64,000 bases of DNA from Clostridia bacterium. Lineage in GTDB: Bacteria > Bacillota > Clostridia > Lachnospirales > Anaerotignaceae. The translations under genes were made by a program, and so were the position numbers. The first letter of the stretch is position 1. Every line of letters begins with the position of its first letter. Shown here piece by piece: positions 42,308 through 51,158 of the stretch. The stretch covers positions 50,449 to 114,448 of the forward strand of contig CAJTDC010000008.1 of the NCBI GenBank assembly GCA_910575055.1, in the 5' to 3' direction. A model generated the notes under the pieces. The model did not search any database. It was not told the origin of the DNA and was given only the letters and a program-made list of their open reading frames with translations.

Positions 42308-44015
42308 TTTCATTTTTAATATGTTGTATTTGTTTTATATTTAAGTGGTAACTTTCAAATATCATATTTTGCAATAAGTTATTTTTTTTATAATTTCCCT
42401 TCAAAAACTCATTTACTATTTCTACTATGTCATTGTTTTGTTTCTGTGTAATTTGTGGAAAAGGTAAAAATGTTAAATTTCCTTTTAGTATTTTTACTTG
42501 TCCAAACAGTTTACTATACAAATATTGAAACAATTCAGAGTTCAAATATGCCATAACTGTTTTGATGGACATAGTATTGATAGAAGGAATAAGTATATTA
42601 GCACTATTCAAAAAAAGGCTTTTTGTATTATCATAAGCAAATACTAATTTTTTTGATATAAATTTATATACTAATTTTTCATCTGCTCTATAATACTTTT
42701 CTGGTGCAACTTGTTGTAATTTTGTTCTGTCATATACAATATACTTTTTGGCTGGTTTTAAAACATAATGGCAAATTTCTTTTCCTGTATAAATTGCTTC
42801 GCTTCCTTTCAAGTATTCTTCTTTTAATTTATTTTTATTATCTCCTGTTACAATACCTAATGCCCAAATACTATTACTTAAATTATATTTTCCATATCTT
42901 TTGATTTGTTTTATAATTTCAGTATCTATATTATCCAAAATAAGAAATGCTTTATTTGCTGTTGTACCAAAATATGAAAGTGGAATTTGTTTTTGTTTTT
43001 TTCTTTCATATACTAATATATTTTTATTTTGTTCTGCTTTTTGAAAGTCAATGTCAATATATTTTGTTGTAACACCTGTAAACAATTCTTTATAAAATGT
43101 AATGGCATTAAAACGACCTTTTTCTAATAAAAATGTTCTAATATCTTTGTGCTTTTTCACATTTAATATTGCCTCTGGAAATAAAAATCTTATTTTTCCA
43201 TATTGCTTCAACTGCTGAAAAGATTGCACAAAAAAATAAGAAAATGTTTCTTTTGATGTAATTTCTGTCATAGTACTAAAATATTGCGAAACTGCTCCCC
43301 AGGGAGGATTTGTTACAATATAATCGAATTTTATATCAAATATAGTATTATTTGGTAAAGCACATTTTTTTAAATAATCTCCACAATAAATCTGAGGTTC
43401 AAATTCACAGTTATAGAATTTTAACAGTAAATTAATTTTTGCAATCATTACTGCAATATTATCTTTATCCATACCATATAGCTGTTGTGGTTGTACATTG
43501 TTTAAACTTAACAAAAATGCTCCACTGCCACAGCAAGGGTCAAAAAAAATTTGTCCCTTTGAAAAATCTAATTTTTGTGTCATATTTTCTGCCACACTAT
43601 GAGGAGTATAATAAGAACCTGTTATATTCTTTTGTCCTTCTGTCAACAAACATTGATATATTATTCCTAATATATCTATTTCATCATTAGGCAAAGTATA
43701 GTTTAAAAGTTCTGTTATGACATCATATGGATATTGTTTTAATATCTTTTGCACATATTCTTTATGATATAAATTTGCTTTCTTTAATAAATTTATTGAT
43801 AATGATAACAATACAGATGTAATATTCCACTTTTTACTATGAACAATATCTAATAAATTTTGTATATATACTATATTATTTGTATTGCAAAAATATTCTA
43901 GTGGTATAATATTTTTTTGTGATAAACACTTATTAGCACGTGTAGTTAATTTTTTATTATTTTTTGTTTGCAATTTGCTCCAGTTTCTTTTTGTGGCATT
44001 TGATATAATGTGCAA
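42300..44015 (-). CDS. Solitary N6-adenine DNA methyltransferase (TaqI/Eco57I-type)
   Basis: The 571-residue protein has a helical N-terminal ~135 residues and then an adenine methyltransferase core. Visible elements are 'TGSYYTPHSVA', motif I 'DPCCGSGAFLL' (159-165), 'YGMDKD', and catalytic motif IV 'VTNPPWG' (236-239). The C-terminal ~220 residues resemble a target-recognition domain ('FLNSANILIP', 'YLNSELFQYLYSK', 'LPFPQI'). No nuclease motif and no restriction gene lie nearby, so it is probably a stand-alone modifier. The start is chosen as the TTG at 44015, six bases after GGAGG. An ATG at 44045 lies inside the upstream gene's terminator hairpin. The specificity is unknown. Confidence 0.82.
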   Translation of the reverse strand: MHIISNATKRNWSKLQTKNNKKLTTRANKCLSQKNIIPLEYFCNTNNIVYIQNLLDIVHSKKWNITSVLLSLSINLLKKANLYHKEYVQKILKQYPYDVITELLNYTLPNDEIDILGIIYQCLLTEGQKNITGSYYTPHSVAENMTQKLDFSKGQIFFDPCCGSGAFLLSLNNVQPQQLYGMDKDNIAVMIAKINLLLKFYNCEFEPQIYCGDYLKKCALPNNTIFDIKFDYIVTNPPWGAVSQYFSTMTEITSKETFSYFFVQSFQQLKQYGKIRFLFPEAILNVKKHKDIRTFLLEKGRFNAITFYKELFTGVTTKYIDIDFQKAEQNKNILVYERKKQKQIPLSYFGTTANKAFLILDNIDTEIIKQIKRYGKYNLSNSIWALGIVTGDNKNKLKEEYLKGSEAIYTGKEICHYVLKPAKKYIVYDRTKLQQVAPEKYYRADEKLVYKFISKKLVFAYDNTKSLFLNSANILIPSINTMSIKTVMAYLNSELFQYLYSKLFGQVKILKGNLTFLPFPQITQKQNNDIVEIVNEFLKGNYKKNNLLQNMIFESYHLNIKQIQHIKNEIL

Positions 44016-44038
44016 TATATTTTCCTCCAAACAACAGC

Positions 44039-44067
44039 AAAACATTGAGAATACCTCTCAATGTTTT
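44039..44067 (-). terminator. Terminator after TPR-DUF2185 gene
   Basis: AAAACATTGAGA (44039-44050) and TCTCAATGTTTT (44056-44067) form a 12-bp stem. It lies directly after the stop of the TPR gene and immediately before the methyltransferase ribosome site. Confidence 0.75.
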
Positions 44068-44928
44068 TTATCCTTCTTCTGAGTTTTCTGCTTCTCTAAA
44101 TATTCCCTGTTCATCTCTATAATATGCTTTTCCATATTCTGCATTTAAAAATGGTATAATATCAGGGTCATAATTACATAGCAAATTCAAATCATATAAT
44201 CCAAAATTTTTTTCATCTGCCATATATTCGCTGCTTTCATCTCCTGCTATAAAACGCCAGCCACTATCTTCTCTCCCTTTTTTAGGAATATCTCTATACA
44301 TAAAACCAATTTTTTTACCTTCTACAATAATACGATTTGTAGCAAAACAATTTCTTGAGCCTTCCCAATTTTTTAACATATTTTCTTCTATATGAAATAC
44401 AATACTATTATCTTTCAATACCCTTAACAACGTATGTGTATTTAATATATCCTTATCTTGAGGCAATTTTTTTATCATTTGTTTTATATCTTGTATCATA
44501 TCCACATTTTCTACTTCTCTTCCTACTTTTTTTAACTCTTCTATCATATGACTGATATAATCATATACATTTTCTTTTTTTTCTGCACTTTTCGTTACTG
44601 CTAAAAATAAAAGTACCTCTTGATTATTAGGCTGCAATTTTAATGCCTTTTCAAACATTTCTGTAGCATCTCTGTATTTTTTTTGTAAAAAATAAGTGTA
44701 TCCTATTCTCATATACCACATATAATCTTTTCTTCCTTGATTTGCTACTTTTAAAAGATACCCCATTGCATCATCATATTCTCCCATTTCATTGAGTGCT
44801 CTAGCAAAAAGACAGGTTAAATCATATCCCCACTGCTCTGGTTCTATTTCTAACAATTTATTTATGATTTCTTGATACTTTTTTTCATTATAAAGTTTTT
44901 GTAAATTTTCTAATAGAGATTGTTTCAT
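44068..44928 (-). CDS. TPR protein with C-terminal DUF2185 (Imm33-like) domain
   Basis: The 286-residue protein has about three tetratricopeptide repeats (about residues 30-115, 'YMWYMRIGYTYFLQKKYRDATEMFEKALKLQPNN' split). The C-terminal DUF2185-type domain (about 190-275) has 'NCFATNRIIVEGKKIGFMYRD' in part and 'EDSGWRFIAGDESSEYM'. DUF2185 also occurs as a predicted immunity domain (Imm33) in toxin loci. No toxin is next to it, so a housekeeping or scaffold role is equally possible. There is no signal peptide. The ribosome site is weak. Confidence 0.75.
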   Translation of the reverse strand: MKQSLLENLQKLYNEKKYQEIINKLLEIEPEQWGYDLTCLFARALNEMGEYDDAMGYLLKVANQGRKDYMWYMRIGYTYFLQKKYRDATEMFEKALKLQPNNQEVLLFLAVTKSAEKKENVYDYISHMIEELKKVGREVENVDMIQDIKQMIKKLPQDKDILNTHTLLRVLKDNSIVFHIEENMLKNWEGSRNCFATNRIIVEGKKIGFMYRDIPKKGREDSGWRFIAGDESSEYMADEKNFGLYDLNLLCNYDPDIIPFLNAEYGKAYYRDEQGIFREAENSEEG

Positions 44929-45035
44929 AATAGGCTCATCTCTTTTCCATTATTTATTAGAATATTCTACCATATTTTATATGGCATTATTTTAGCAATT
45001 TTATGTCCTTTTTTCAAGAGAATAAGCCTATAATT

Positions 45036-47729
45036 TTAAAATGTTGTAATTGTTTTTCCATCAATACAATAATATTGCACATCAATTTGATTGATTGAAA
45101 CATAATCTCTCAAATTTTGTTCTAAATTGCTGTCAAAAATAGATGTATAATCATATTGATTTTCAGATGACAAAAGTGGTATCATTTGTTTATCTTCTGC
45201 ACAAAATGTTTCTAATGTTTCATTAGACTGCAATTTCACCTCTTTCAGCAATATAGTATCTCCTGTTTGCTCAAATGCAATTTTTAAAGGGAGTATATAA
45301 CTGTTTTTTAAACAAAGTACATTTCCCCTATTCTGTTCTAATATTTTAAAATTATAACATTTTATTTTGGCATAGTAATTGATTTTTATAGCATTTTCAT
45401 ATTCGTGTGTGATACCCTTAGGAGGAGTATATATTAGTAATGAAGATAACACTTTTATATTTTTACTTCCACATTCTTTTTCTATTGCCATAAATACTTG
45501 TTTTTTATGTTTTGATAATAAAAGCTCACTATCTTGTTCATCTTCTACTATACTACTATAAAGAGGATAAGTACCATCATATTCTGACTGATATCTTTCA
45601 TACCATTCTTCTGCTGGCATATTTGTCACTTTTAAATTTTCCCCTAATATATCCTGACAAGCTCTCATCATAATTTGTCCACGTAATCCTTTTGCTGTGC
45701 CTTCTTCAAAACGTTCCAAAAAATAATATAATGCTTGTTCTCCTTTTTGCACAATATTATGATAGCTGTTATTTGGTGCATTTTGAATATAACTTTCTAT
45801 ATCCGAATGAAGTGCTACTTTTTCATTATATATTATCTCATCTAAAGCAGTATCAATTTCTTTTTGCCATTGTTCATAACCAATATGACTTTCTGTTTTC
45901 ATACTATCCACATATTCTAAAAAATAGCGGTAAGATGCTACACTATCTGTATATCCTTCTAACATACCATCTGTTAAACCAACTGCTCCATCATAAAGTA
46001 TTACATCTTCTTTATTTGCAGTAAATGTTATTTTTTCTTCATTTTGATAAGAAATATGATATTCTACATAGCCTAAATTTTTTATTAAACTAAACAATAC
46101 CATAAAACTTTTTCTAAAATGAAATTCTACATCATCATTTACTATAATTTCACTATTGTTAAATCCGTGACCACTTCCATCATAGGACTGCGTTTTTGAA
46201 AAATCTTCTATAGTATAATATATTTTAATACCATAAGGCTCTGTATTACTTTGTATTTCAAAACCATTACTTACCATACCATCTGGTGCACCTAGTTCTG
46301 TTAATATATTTCCTACTGCGGAATTATCCCCTACATAATCTGTTTTCCATTTCAAAAGTCTTTGTATTTCTTCATCACTATGTTCTTTTTTATTATTTTT
46401 TATTTGTTCTGACTGAATAGTTGCATTTTGCATTGTTTCACTACAACCTACAAGTAAAGCATTTACTGACAAACACAATGCTATAATAGCACACAATGTT
46501 CTTTTCTTTTTTCCTTTCGTTTTAATAACAAAACAAATACTAAAAAAAGCAAATAAATTAAACAAATAAAATAATAATATTAACTGTTGTTTTGCTGCAA
46601 ATTTCATTAGAGTATAACTTAATATCCAAATCAATCCTAACAATGTATATAACAGTTTGCCACTTTTTTTGGTACTAGTATCTAATACATTTTCAAATCT
46701 TTTTTTCATATATTCCTTCTCCCTTACAAAATCTATTGACAGTATGTTATTTTTAGAAATGTTTTCATCTATCGCTGACAATATCATAATACTATATTGT
46801 TTCCTTTGTTCTTTTGTACAATTTTCCATTACCATATCATCACAAGACAATTCAATATCTCTTTCTGCTATTTTAACAAACGCTGTTACAAAAGGATTAA
46901 AAAAATGAATAGCTGATACAAATACACATAATACTTGATAATGTAAGTCTTTTCTTTTATAATGATATAATTCATGTTTTAATATCATTTCCATATGTTG
47001 TTGTGGCATTTCTTCTTTTGTAATATAAATTCCCTTTTTAAATAGTCCAAAACACATAGGACTATCAATAGCAGTACAAACAAATAAGTAAGGTATTTTT
47101 TGTATTTTCATATCATTACAAACTTTTTTATATATTTCTGTGGTATTGTTTTGTAGTGTTGTTGTTCTCCATCTCATTACTTTTTTATAAAACAACAGAT
47201 ATTGTAAAAATAAATGGAATAGTTTTGTTATTACAACAAAAAACCAAATATAAGCAAATGTTGTAATAAATGAAGTTTTATTTTTTGGAGTAAAAAAAGA
47301 ATATTGTGTATTTTTTATTTTGGGCATTTCTGGTATTTTAATTTTTTGTACTTTTGGTATTGTAATTGTTTTTATGTTAAATTCTGGTTGCTTTATTTCT
47401 GATTGTGTTAATTTTTCGGAAAGTATATATGATTTCGACAATTTAAAAAACGATTTTTTATTATCATATTTTTGGGTATATTTATTCGTCATTTCTGTTA
47501 TTCTTATTGCAGGCAAAATATTACCTAGTGTCAAATTTTCATTTTTTCCTGTAGGTATAGGTAATATTAAACGGAGTAATATCAGCCAAAATAAGCTATA
47601 TTTCCATACTGCGCTATATTGCTTTCGAAATCTATTTTCTAAAAGTATTATAATTACTAAAAATGGTATCATACATATAGATGTTTTTAATAGTGCTTGA
47701 AATGCACGGACTAACATTATTTCAAACAT
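45036..47729 (-). CDS. BlaR1-like M56 metallopeptidase with DUF4825 C-terminal region
   Basis: The 897-residue membrane protein has an N-terminal BlaR1/MecR1-type M56 domain with helices near 5-25, 40-60 and 155-180. The zinc site is H252-E-L-Y-H256, followed by 'ERDIELSCDDMV'. After more helices (about 330-430) an extracytoplasmic region begins 'GCSETM'. It carries a DUF4825-type domain (about 460-570, 'YVGDNSAVGNILTELGAPDG' and 'EPYGIKIYY') and an unknown C-terminal ~300 residues. The penicillin-sensing domain of true BlaR1 is absent, so it should sense another signal. It overlaps blaI by 8 bases. The ATG 47729 has AAGGTG upstream. Confidence 0.83.
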   Translation of the reverse strand: MFEIMLVRAFQALLKTSICMIPFLVIIILLENRFRKQYSAVWKYSLFWLILLRLILPIPTGKNENLTLGNILPAIRITEMTNKYTQKYDNKKSFFKLSKSYILSEKLTQSEIKQPEFNIKTITIPKVQKIKIPEMPKIKNTQYSFFTPKNKTSFITTFAYIWFFVVITKLFHLFLQYLLFYKKVMRWRTTTLQNNTTEIYKKVCNDMKIQKIPYLFVCTAIDSPMCFGLFKKGIYITKEEMPQQHMEMILKHELYHYKRKDLHYQVLCVFVSAIHFFNPFVTAFVKIAERDIELSCDDMVMENCTKEQRKQYSIMILSAIDENISKNNILSIDFVREKEYMKKRFENVLDTSTKKSGKLLYTLLGLIWILSYTLMKFAAKQQLILLFYLFNLFAFFSICFVIKTKGKKKRTLCAIIALCLSVNALLVGCSETMQNATIQSEQIKNNKKEHSDEEIQRLLKWKTDYVGDNSAVGNILTELGAPDGMVSNGFEIQSNTEPYGIKIYYTIEDFSKTQSYDGSGHGFNNSEIIVNDDVEFHFRKSFMVLFSLIKNLGYVEYHISYQNEEKITFTANKEDVILYDGAVGLTDGMLEGYTDSVASYRYFLEYVDSMKTESHIGYEQWQKEIDTALDEIIYNEKVALHSDIESYIQNAPNNSYHNIVQKGEQALYYFLERFEEGTAKGLRGQIMMRACQDILGENLKVTNMPAEEWYERYQSEYDGTYPLYSSIVEDEQDSELLLSKHKKQVFMAIEKECGSKNIKVLSSLLIYTPPKGITHEYENAIKINYYAKIKCYNFKILEQNRGNVLCLKNSYILPLKIAFEQTGDTILLKEVKLQSNETLETFCAEDKQMIPLLSSENQYDYTSIFDSNLEQNLRDYVSINQIDVQYYCIDGKTITTF

Positions 47730-48114
47730 TTTCATCACCTTCAGCACTTTTTTCTATAAATTCTGCTAGTTCCTGTAAATCTTTTTTACTGATACAACGA
47801 CTATGATAAAGAGAAGCAACTAATTTTGTTACAGAATTTTCATTTACTTTTTTTAAAAAAGAACTATTTTCGAATGCTAAATAACTTTCTTGCTCTACTA
47901 CAATATCATACAATTTATTTTTTCCTTTTTTATAACTTGTCAAAAATCCTCTGTCTATCAAACGATTTAAAAGCGTTTGTAGCGCAGAAACATTCCATGT
48001 TCTTTGTTTATCTAATTCTTGTTTTATTTCAGAAGTAGAAACGCCATTCCCTTTTTGCCATACCACTTTCATTACTTCTAATTCTGTATCTGGTAAACGT
48101 GTTAATTTTTTCAT
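47722..48114 (-). CDS. BlaI/MecI family transcriptional repressor
   Basis: The 130-residue protein has the winged-helix N-terminus typical of BlaI/MecI ('LPDTELEVMKVVWQKG', 'TSEIKQELDKQRTWNVSALQTLLNRLIDRGFL' split) and a C-terminal dimer region. It should repress its own operon and be cut or released by the M56 partner. TAGGAGAT precedes the ATG. A matching operator is present upstream. Confidence 0.9.
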   Translation of the reverse strand: MKKLTRLPDTELEVMKVVWQKGNGVSTSEIKQELDKQRTWNVSALQTLLNRLIDRGFLTSYKKGKNKLYDIVVEQESYLAFENSSFLKKVNENSVTKLVASLYHSRCISKKDLQELAEFIEKSAEGDENV

Positions 48115-48126
48115 AATATCATCTCC

Positions 48127-48173
48127 TACATTTGTATGATATTATTATATCTTACATTTGAAGGAATTGTCAA
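48127..48173 (-). promoter_or_regulatory. BlaI operators and promoter
   Basis: On the minus strand TTGACA (48168-48173) and TATAAT (48144-48149) are 18 bases apart. TACATTTGTA (48127-48136), the core palindrome of BlaI/MecI sites, lies just downstream of the -10. A second TACATTTG copy (from 48153) lies between -35 and -10. This placement fits autorepression. Confidence 0.75.
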
Positions 48174-48220
48174 TATACTTTTTCTTAATAAAATTTTAAG
48201 ATATTTTTTAATAACAGGTA

Positions 48221-48257
48221 TTGTTTATTGCATAGTAGTATGTTATAATTACTACAT
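48221..48257 (+). promoter_or_regulatory. PadR operon promoter and operator
   Basis: TTGTTT (48221-48226) and TATAAT (48244-48249) are 17 bases apart. GTAGTA (48235-48240) faces TACTAC (48250-48255), and ATGT (48240-48243) faces ACAT (48254-48257). Both dyads centre on the -10. PadR sites typically use ATGT/ACAT, so autoregulation is likely. Confidence 0.6.
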
Positions 48258-48293
48258 TACAATAACAAGAACTGTAGAAAGGAGGGGAATGTT

Positions 48294-48620
48294 ATGAATA
48301 CACAATTTAGAAAAGGTATTATTGAAATGTGCGTACTTGCATTGATAGCAGAACAAGATATGTATGGTTATGAAATTGTGCAGAGCATCGCCTCCTATAC
48401 AGACATAAATGAAGGTACTGTTTATCCCATATTACGCCGTTTAACTACAGAAGAATATTTTGTCACTTACCTAAAAGAGAGTACTATAGGACCAGCTAGA
48501 AAATACTACCACATTACTGAAAAAGGTAAAGGATATTTAGGTTCTCTTAAAAATGACTGGAAAGAATTTTCAAATATGGTCAATGACATACTACAGGGAA
48601 AACAAAAAAACAGTGAGTGA
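48294..48620 (+). CDS. PadR family transcriptional regulator
   Basis: The 108-residue protein is a short PadR winged helix: 'RKGIIEMCVLALIAEQDMYGYEIVQSI' split, then 'INEGTVYPILRRLTTEEYF' and 'GPARKYYHITEKGKGYL', all family hallmarks. It begins behind AAAGGAGGGG. It heads a three-gene operon with DUF1700 and a coiled-coil protein. In Firmicutes this pairing often controls a membrane protein response. Confidence 0.9.
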   Translation: MNTQFRKGIIEMCVLALIAEQDMYGYEIVQSIASYTDINEGTVYPILRRLTTEEYFVTYLKESTIGPARKYYHITEKGKGYLGSLKNDWKEFSNMVNDILQGKQKNSE

Positions 48621-48671
48621 AGTTATTTATTATTTAAAATCGTACTATTATTTAGAAAGGATTGATACATT

Positions 48672-49394
48672 ATGACAAAAGAAAGCTATTTACAAGCTTT
48701 GGAAAATCTTTTAAAAAAGCATCTTTCTAAATCAGAAATTGATGATATTTTAAGAGATTACGGAGAATATTTTGATGACGGAAGAAGGCAAAATAAAACA
48801 GATACTGAAATTTCTGCAAAATTAGGTGACCCTGAAATTATTGCACAACAATTTATAGAAGAAATTGGAAATGAAAATAATAAAGAAAATAAAAAAGAAA
48901 TTATTGACCAAGTATTACACAGTATGAAAGAAGGTACTGGAAAGGCATTTACTACATTAAAAAAAGAAACAAGTAAAACATTTCATACAGCAAGTGACAA
49001 AATAAAAAATTCTGAAAAACAAAGTAATCTAAATATTGGTGGTAATATCACAAAGGGTACTAAAACACTTTTTTCTGTAATAAAATCTATTGCTGTATTT
49101 TTTGTATTTGCATTTTTACAATTCTTTTTTACCATATTTGTATATGGTTTTTGTATTGGTGCAGCAATTTTTTTCGTATGTTGCGGTATATTTGGTATAT
49201 TCTGTTTAGGTTTTTCACTTACCTTTTTACCGCATATATTATCACTTTCCGTTATATTTGCCATTATTGCCTTACTTGCGTTGGCAATACTTCTGATACT
49301 ACTAACGCTTTATATACTAAAAATGAATATCAAACTCATCAAAAACTACATATTGATGAGAAATAATCGTTATACAACAAAGGGGGTTGCTTAA
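48672..49394 (+). CDS. DUF1700 (HAAS) membrane protein
   Basis: The 240-residue protein starts with a HAAS-type signalling region (about 1-65, 'LENLLKKHLSKSEIDDILRDYGEYFDDG' in part). A linker follows, then three to four membrane helices (about 135-225). DUF1700 proteins sit next to PadR regulators and are believed to modulate them or the envelope. The stop is followed one base later by the next start, so translation is coupled. Confidence 0.82.
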   Translation: MTKESYLQALENLLKKHLSKSEIDDILRDYGEYFDDGRRQNKTDTEISAKLGDPEIIAQQFIEEIGNENNKENKKEIIDQVLHSMKEGTGKAFTTLKKETSKTFHTASDKIKNSEKQSNLNIGGNITKGTKTLFSVIKSIAVFFVFAFLQFFFTIFVYGFCIGAAIFFVCCGIFGIFCLGFSLTFLPHILSLSVIFAIIALLALAILLILLTLYILKMNIKLIKNYILMRNNRYTTKGVA

Positions 49395-49395
49395 T

Positions 49396-50100
49396 ATGTT
49401 TAAAAAAATTACTATCATTACTGCTATGGCTTTTTTGGTTTCTTTTTTAGGGTTTGCTATTACGCTTCCCATTGGTATCAAGACAGTTTTTGGAGATGTA
49501 GAGCATTTATTAGAAACATCTAATATTACACCAGAAAAAATTGAAATTCCAAATCATATACAAACATTAGACATTGATTTCAAAAACAATTATTATTACT
49601 ATAATCATATATTAGTAAAACAATCTCCAGATGATACTGCCTATATAGAAACATATTCTTCTATGTATGATACCGTTAGTATTAATTATATAGATGAAAG
49701 TACAGCAAAAATTGGTATTGAACCTGTTTATGGTAAATTCAAATTCAACAAAGATACATTAAATAAAACGATTGTAAAAAAATTACAAAATTATCCAGAT
49801 GCTATATTATATATTCCTACTAGAATGAATATTATAACAGACAATCCTTATTATTTTGATAATATTTATTTTAATAATAAAGAGGAACTTTTACAGCAAG
49901 CAGATACTGAAGAAGAACAACAAAGAATATTGGAACAAGCAGAAAGGCTAATGGAACAAAAAAAGGAAGAAGAAGAATATATATTACAAAGAGCAGAAGA
50001 AATTAGACAACTGCAAGAAGAAGAACGTCAAATACAGGAAGAAGAGCGTCAAAGAATAGATTATGAAGAAGAACAACAACATTTAAGAGATAATTACTAA
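49396..50100 (+). CDS. Membrane-anchored protein with C-terminal coiled coil
   Basis: The 234-residue protein has one membrane helix (about 8-28), a beta-rich part (about 45-145) recalling the DUF4097-type proteins often found after PadR-DUF1700, and a long E/Q-rich coiled coil (about 165-230). The ATG at 49396 lies nine bases after AGGGGG and one base after the previous stop. An in-frame TTG at 49387 abuts that site. No enzyme motif is seen. Confidence 0.72.
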   Translation: MFKKITIITAMAFLVSFLGFAITLPIGIKTVFGDVEHLLETSNITPEKIEIPNHIQTLDIDFKNNYYYYNHILVKQSPDDTAYIETYSSMYDTVSINYIDESTAKIGIEPVYGKFKFNKDTLNKTIVKKLQNYPDAILYIPTRMNIITDNPYYFDNIYFNNKEELLQQADTEEEQQRILEQAERLMEQKKEEEEYILQRAEEIRQLQEEERQIQEEERQRIDYEEEQQHLRDNY

Positions 50101-50109
50101 TACTACAAT

Positions 50110-50138
50110 AAAGAGTATCTTTCAAAAAGATACTCTTT
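50110..50138. terminator. Bidirectional terminator after the PadR operon
   Basis: AAAGAGTATC and GATACTCTTT form a 10-bp stem with T runs on the downstream side. It lies between converging genes. Confidence 0.85.
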
Positions 50139-50145
50139 TTATTTT

Positions 50146-51090
50146 TCAAAATTCCATTGTTTCTGGACTGCGTAATTTTTGATGTTTATAAATAGGAATG
50201 TTGTATTTCTTACCCAATGCTCTCACCAAATCTTTATAGCAGCCTTTCATTTTATCGTGAAATACAATCGCCTCTATGCCACCCTCTATGGCATCAATAC
50301 AAGCGGAAGTTCTCTCTACACCTGTTTCATTTTCATATTCTCCTGCAACCAACCATTGATTAGCTATAATATGTGTTACACCAAATGCTTCATTTTGCCC
50401 CCATTGTGTGAAAACAGCTTCTGCAAAATTAGGTTCAAAATGTACTCCTCCTACACAAAGCAAATTATGTACTGTTTTTCCATCATCTGCAAATATTTTT
50501 GTTAAAGAACGTGCTAATGCTCTCGCCGCTTCTTTATTTTCCCAACTTTCTGGTTCGCTACCTACTTCAATATCCATCATTGCAACTGGAAATTCGTTCA
50601 ATAGTGCAGGATTTCCTTCATTATGATATACTCCGGACCAATGCGTTGCTTCTGTTACAGTACGAAAATCATTTAAACCTAATTCTTTTCTATTTCTTTC
50701 TATTGCTAACATCAAATTTCTCATATATCTTGGTTTTGCTGCACCATATGTACCAGAATTGACATCTCCCAAAGAATGTACTGTCAATACTTTTTCTAAA
50801 GCATTTGTTCCTTCGTGCCACGTTACCATACCTGAAATATCAAAATCAGCAAAATATTTATTCATTTCAGGGAGTAGTCTTTCATATTCCAAACAAATCG
50901 CTTTTTTGGTAGGTGCAAAATAATATTCATTTCCTATTTCATCTATATATTTCATTACTTGTTGTCCATCAAATAAAATATCTGTTTTTTCTACAAAATA
51001 TCCTTCTTGTTCTAATATATCCCATACATAATAGGACACATAGCCAAATTCTTTATTATTATTGATAAAATAAACTGCCTTTTTACTCAC
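50146..51090 (-). CDS. D-aminoacyl-tRNA deacylase-like protein of the archaeal/plant (GEK1/DTD2) type
   Basis: The 314-residue protein matches the archaeal and plant D-aminoacyl-tRNA deacylase fold (DtdA/GEK1, PF04414-like). The match rests on 'TVTEATHWSGVYH', 'FPVAMMDIEVGSEPESWENKEAARALA' in parts, 'LLCVGGVHFEPNFAEAVF', and 'GVTHIIANQWLV'. The enzyme family frees D-amino acids from tRNA using zinc held by histidines. Several histidines are present at the expected places, but the canonical 'HHGP' reads 'HWSGVYH', so activity is uncertain. A GTG at 51090 is the best start. Most bacteria instead use DTD1, so the gene is unusual here. Confidence 0.68.
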   Translation of the reverse strand: MSKKAVYFINNNKEFGYVSYYVWDILEQEGYFVEKTDILFDGQQVMKYIDEIGNEYYFAPTKKAICLEYERLLPEMNKYFADFDISGMVTWHEGTNALEKVLTVHSLGDVNSGTYGAAKPRYMRNLMLAIERNRKELGLNDFRTVTEATHWSGVYHNEGNPALLNEFPVAMMDIEVGSEPESWENKEAARALARSLTKIFADDGKTVHNLLCVGGVHFEPNFAEAVFTQWGQNEAFGVTHIIANQWLVAGEYENETGVERTSACIDAIEGGIEAIVFHDKMKGCYKDLVRALGKKYNIPIYKHQKLRSPETMEF

Positions 51091-51158
51091 TTATATCCCT
51101 CTCTTTTCTATTTTTTTACATTATATCACCATAGAAAAGTTAGTGCAAATATAAAACT

